NCBI GenBank assembly: GCA_004794655.1
Contig: SMMW01000559.1
Coordinates: forward strand, 1,178,001 to 1,242,000
DNA: 64,000 nt
Direction: 5' to 3'
Source of the DNA: Marisa cornuarietis
Taxonomy: Eukaryota; Mollusca; Gastropoda; Architaenioglossa; Ampullariidae
Shown here: in pieces, positions 60,901 to 64,000 of the stretch
Layout: each line of letters begins with the position of its first letter
Position numbering within the stretch: position 1 is the stretch's first letter
Program-made: the position numbers and the translations under genes
The notes under the pieces: model-generated
The model's input: only the letters and a program-made list of their open reading frames with translations
Databases searched by the model: none
Told to the model about the DNA's origin: nothing

Positions 60901-62928
60901 ACGGGATTAACTATGGGTAGACAACGATATGCTCTCTGCGGCAGTGCCACCTAACTGAAGATGAGGTAATCCAACACAGGTGAACGGGTAAACTGGTATC
61001 CAATAATTCGAAAGTGCGATGGATGGGTGAACAGGTGATCCGATGTCCAGATAATCCAACACAGGCGAACTGATAACCCAGTATCCAATAGTTCCAAGGT
61101 ACAATGAGTGAGTAGACAGATGTTTTGATGTGCAGATAATCCAACACAGGCGAACAGGTGACGCGGTATCCAATATGAAATGATGTCACAACAATTCGTC
61201 CAACTTGTTGCTTATAAAGCTGGACATACCCCCATGGTGAAGACGCTACCTGTTCGCAACAAAGCTTCTGTCGACCTTGTAAATCTCTCTCTGATGACCT
61301 GTCCTCTACAGTCGTGACAGTGACGGTTTGCAGTAACGACCCCTGCTAAAACCATGCCGAACAGTTTTTTCCTCCACCTGCTTGCCACAGAATCAGTCAC
61401 TCAGGAGTAGAGTTAATGGTTTGCAGAGACAGTCTGCCGTCTCCATACAACTCGCTCCTCTCTGATGGATTGTCTCAGGATGAACTCCTACCTGGAGTCG
61501 CTAACAGTTTTCTGTGAATGCCGCCGTATAACTCTTCGCTCTCAGTGGTTGCTGCAGAATGACCCGTATCGTTCCCCCCCGTGCCTAACTATTCTTTTTC
61601 CTCCGGTTTTCAGCCAATCAAGCCCCTAGCCGCTTGGTTGCTAATAGGATTGCCTGTCGACTTGATCGCTGTGTGGGATCCATGCTGACTGACTACACTA
61701 ACTTCTGTACAATTGTAGTCGGCATGGATCATCACGTTGAATAGTCCGTGGCGGCCACTATCACATCTGTCATCACACCATGACGCCTTCCACTAAGATT
61801 TCATCCTTGTTCTCAAAACAAAGATCTCCCATTTCTTAGTTGCGTCATGGTGTGACGCAATACGCAGTTCAACGTCATACCTCACGAGACTATTTAGGAA
61901 CATGCCGCTGTTCCCCTCCCCAGGCCTTTGGACATTTACTAAAAATGAATAATGATAATGATGATATAACATAAAGAAAAGGTTTGAGCTGTGATACGTT
62001 ACAAGCTTTGAAAAGAGTATGATGTTACTGACTGTTTATAACCTGTCATTAAGTAGGATGCTTTTGCTCGTCATAAGGTGCTAACATCAGTGTCCATTTG
62101 CTAGCTTGTGTGCAGTTAACACTGAAGTGAAATTTGCTTATAGCTAGTATTTGTGTTTATTAGTGATAGCCTTAGAACCAAAAATCACTAGATTTTTATA
62201 GGACTGGTCACATATTGTCCTTGTAAGTTGCTTTGCTTATAAAACAACTCACTTGTAAGTAAGTGTATGGTAACTGATTATTTGAAATTATATTCCAAAG
62301 CTTTAATGTTTAGATCTGATTTCTGCTGGCTTAAACTTTGTAGAGGAACTATATGGCATTGTCTTTTGGGTCAGGATCTTGTTATGCATATTCAGCAGGA
62401 AGTTGACTAGCTGCTTGAGTTATAGTGACTAGTGCATGGACTGTACATCACCATAATTATTTGTCTCTGTAGTAATGTTACATACAAATTCTTGTGAATG
62501 ATAGAAATATCTCCAGCTCTAATCCCTGCTCTTTAACACATAGGTGAAAAATGTCAGTGCTTCACAAGGGCAATCACCTTCAGCAAAATTTCACTGGAGC
62601 ACACAGGAAAACAAAAATGTGGATGGTGAACTGACTGAACTTCTGGAAGAGACTGCAATTGTTGTGACTCATGGAAGCTTCCAGACACACAGCTGGCGAA
62701 TGTCCAGTGAGAAGGGTCACAGTGAGAAAGACAATAAAGAGGATATAAATCATAACCAGACATCAGTGCTTATCCTTGAACCTTCGTTGGGAAGAGGCCC
62801 AAGTAATTTACAGGAAGCAGATGAAGCAGATGGTTTGTCATCACCTCAGCCTTCTCCACTCAGCAAACACAAACCATTCATCCCGCCCCTTGATCTGTCT
62901 ATTCTGCATGAACATGTAGATGGTTCAG
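54901..62928 (+). CDS. FAM13A: FAM13-like RhoGAP protein, N-terminal part
   Basis: Exons: 54901-55138, 55475-55684, 56098-56278, 56557-56680, 57427-57537, 57771-57946, 58151-58201, 58682-58752, 59036-59084, 59400-59535, 60155-60210, 60557-60614, 62544-62928; phases agree throughout and 615 codons are present before the gene leaves the window. The RhoGAP domain covers about residues 48-235: FGVPLDELL, GIFRVSGSARAM with the arginine finger R88, LLKLFLRELPDSLIPEHL, and NKMSPMALAIVFGPNIF with N193. FAM13-type order is further supported by LVQRTICDAISDRLF, matching LLERTIRSAVEQHLF of vertebrate FAM13. A proline-rich PPPRPPPP segment follows the GAP domain, then acidic/serine-rich linkers. It probably stimulates GTP hydrolysis on Rho-family GTPases. 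FAM13A and FAM13B cannot be told apart; a single ancestral FAM13 is likely. The C-terminal coiled-coil half is beyond the right edge. Confidence 0.85.
58327..58482. mobile_element. hAT-type MITE with 8-base target duplication
   Basis: The element starts CAGGCCCATTCTTAGCC and ends, in reverse complement, CAGGTCCGTGATTAGGG: an imperfect inverted repeat. It is flanked by CTTGTAAC (58319-58326) and CTTGTCAC (58483-58490), an 8-base direct repeat with one mismatch, the size made by hAT transposases. The G/C-rich interior (GGGGCCCTCGACGCC) contrasts with the AT-rich intron of FAM13. No coding capacity. Confidence 0.75.
60700..61980. mobile_element. Unclassified GC-richer insertion with 85-base tandem repeats
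   Basis: In the FAM13 intron between 60614 and 62544 a block of about 1.2 kb stands out by composition and by an 85-base tandem array. Other parts carry CATCACACCATGACGCC (about 61770) and GCGTCATGGTGTGACGC (about 61844), an inverted pair about 60 bases apart. No transposase, RT or clear termini were found. The rest of the intron (61980-62543) is ordinary AT-rich sequence. Confidence 0.45.
60966..61175. repeat. 85-base tandem repeat, about 2.5 copies
   Basis: TAATCCAACACAGGTGAAC starts at 60967, TAATCCAACACAGGCGAAC at 61052 and again at 61137, a constant 85-base step; each is followed by GTATCCAATA and, in the first two, an ATTCGAAAGTGCGATGG / GTTCCAAGGTACAATGA segment. Confidence 0.9.
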
Positions 62929-62987
62929 GTAAAAAGTCTTTGAATTTTAAGAAAGTTTACATATTCTGGGTGACATTTTTGCATACA

Positions 62988-63284
62988 CAGTGAAACCTTG
63001 GTTTTCGGTGACTTCGGTTATCGTCTATTTTTCCAGCGAAAACTTTTTATCGGTTTTTGTTGGTTGCTTCGGATTTCTAGCACGCCCATGTGACCTCTCT
63101 GTTAATTTTGCAAAAACAAAGGGCGACCCACATGTTCTCTGATCAGTGTGGCATTGTTTCTAGCTATGTTAGTATGACTCCGCACATCTACCCAAACAAT
63201 TCCATTGCCTCGGTTTTCGTTTGTTTTGGATTTCGCCGATTACTTTCAGATGGATTATCGCTGAAAACCGAGGTTTCACTGTTT
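62988..63284. mobile_element. Tc1/mariner-pogo-like MITE
   Basis: The left end ACAGTGAAACCTTGGTTTTC and the right end, read in reverse, ACAGTGAAACCTCGGTTTTC differ at one base. Behind the ends, GGTTATCGTC and its partner GGATTATCGC extend the similarity. CAGTG-AACCTCG termini are common in pogo/Tigger-like elements, which normally leave TA duplications; none is visible here. At about 295 bases it is non-autonomous. It lies in FAM13 intron sequence directly after the exon ending at 62928. Confidence 0.8.
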
Positions 63285-64000
63285 TGTGCTTATGGGTATC
63301 ACATTGAAATTTTTGTATCTTCGTTGAACTGGTGGTCCTTTTTGGTTCATTTCTGCTTCTCTAAAGTTTCTCTCTCATATTGTTTGTATGAATTTATCTG
63401 AATTTTTAAAAATGAAATTCGCACTTGCTGCCTCATTTTTGCAGACATCAGAACACTGTCCTTGTTACCTTGACATTAAAATTGTTACCTTGGTATGCCT
63501 ATGTTGAAAATTCATAATAAATAAATGACAGGAAAGGTAAAACAAATCTGAATTATACTTTAAGATCAAAATATGCTAAAATCATTTTTGTTCTATGAGA
63601 ATCCTTTTTGACGCACCACATTTTTGCAAATCTAAAAGAAATTAGATGTGGCCAATGAACTTTCGAAAAATATTTCTCAACACGGTGCAGCGTTACAGCA
63701 GAAAAATCAGGGAAAAGCAGTGTGATAAAGTTTAGCAGAGGTAGAAAATGCTGAAGATTTTTAAACTGATCAGTGTGAAAGTTGCCATTTGCAGTCAGAA
63801 ATATCCTCTGTAACATTTATTTCAGGGTTTATTTAGTAAAGATACTTCCATGTTGTCTTGATATTTGTTGATTTAATGTCAGTTTGTGTATCTTTGTCTA
63901 CGTTTGCCATTGTTGCTGGTTAAAGGAGCTCAATTCAGAAATGTAAAGCTTAAGATTTGAGAGTAACATCCCTTTAGGGATCGATTGTTTATGCATAAAA
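63285..64000. other. FAM13 intron, right edge of window
   Basis: No exon, repeat family or recognised motif was found here. An 87-codon minus frame near 63553-63816 has no recognisable domain. Confidence 0.5.

Overview
The window is animal nuclear DNA: AT-rich, with long spliced genes, GT-AG introns and many non-LTR retrotransposons and short inverted-repeat elements. The repeat types and the style of the proteins suggest a lophotrochozoan, probably a mollusc. That is inference; no search could be run. No bacterial, organellar, viral or CRISPR feature was seen.

Four host genes can be rebuilt exon by exon with consistent reading phase, plus one very small gene. (1) About 1.5-22.1 kb, minus strand: a complete TMEM94 orthologue (ER multi-pass P-type-ATPase-like protein), 29 coding exons, 1415 codons. 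(2) 25.7-35.2 kb, minus strand: a five-exon gene joining an N-terminal THAP domain and a coiled coil to a C-terminal array of about 13 C2H2 zinc fingers; its second exon carries an apparent one-base frameshift. (3) 36.0-37.0 kb, minus strand: a 110-residue THAP-only gene split by a GC-AG intron. (4) 44.7-53.1 kb, minus strand: STAMBP/AMSH, the endosomal K63-specific deubiquitinase, with all JAMM residues. (5) 54.9 kb to beyond the right edge, plus strand: the N-terminal half of a FAM13-type RhoGAP gene. STAMBP and FAM13 are head to head over a short interval with a TATA box on the FAM13 side.

The introns and the 37.6-43 kb intergenic stretch hold a wide set of transposable elements: a 5'-truncated LINE (12.4-14.6 kb), a nearly full CR1/L2-like LINE (29.3-33.0 kb), two endonuclease/RT-type LINE fragments (37.7-38.7 and 48.0-48.9 kb), a DIRS-like tyrosine-recombinase retroelement remnant (10.4-11.3 kb), a Harbinger-like Myb/transposase pair (40.9-41.9 kb), at least three different terminal-inverted-repeat families, a tRNA-derived SINE family with three copies, and several local tandem duplications. 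Most LINE pieces lie antisense to the gene that hosts them.

The host genes do not form a pathway. TMEM94 acts at the ER membrane, STAMBP on endosomes, FAM13 in Rho signalling, and the two THAP genes are probable DNA-binding proteins. The most unusual items are the THAP/C2H2 fusion, its frameshifted DNA-binding exon, the mini-THAP neighbour, a possible 20-codon cassette exon in STAMBP, and the unclassified repeat systems at 16.8-18.6, 22.3-22.8, 39.1-41.1 and 60.7-61.9 kb.
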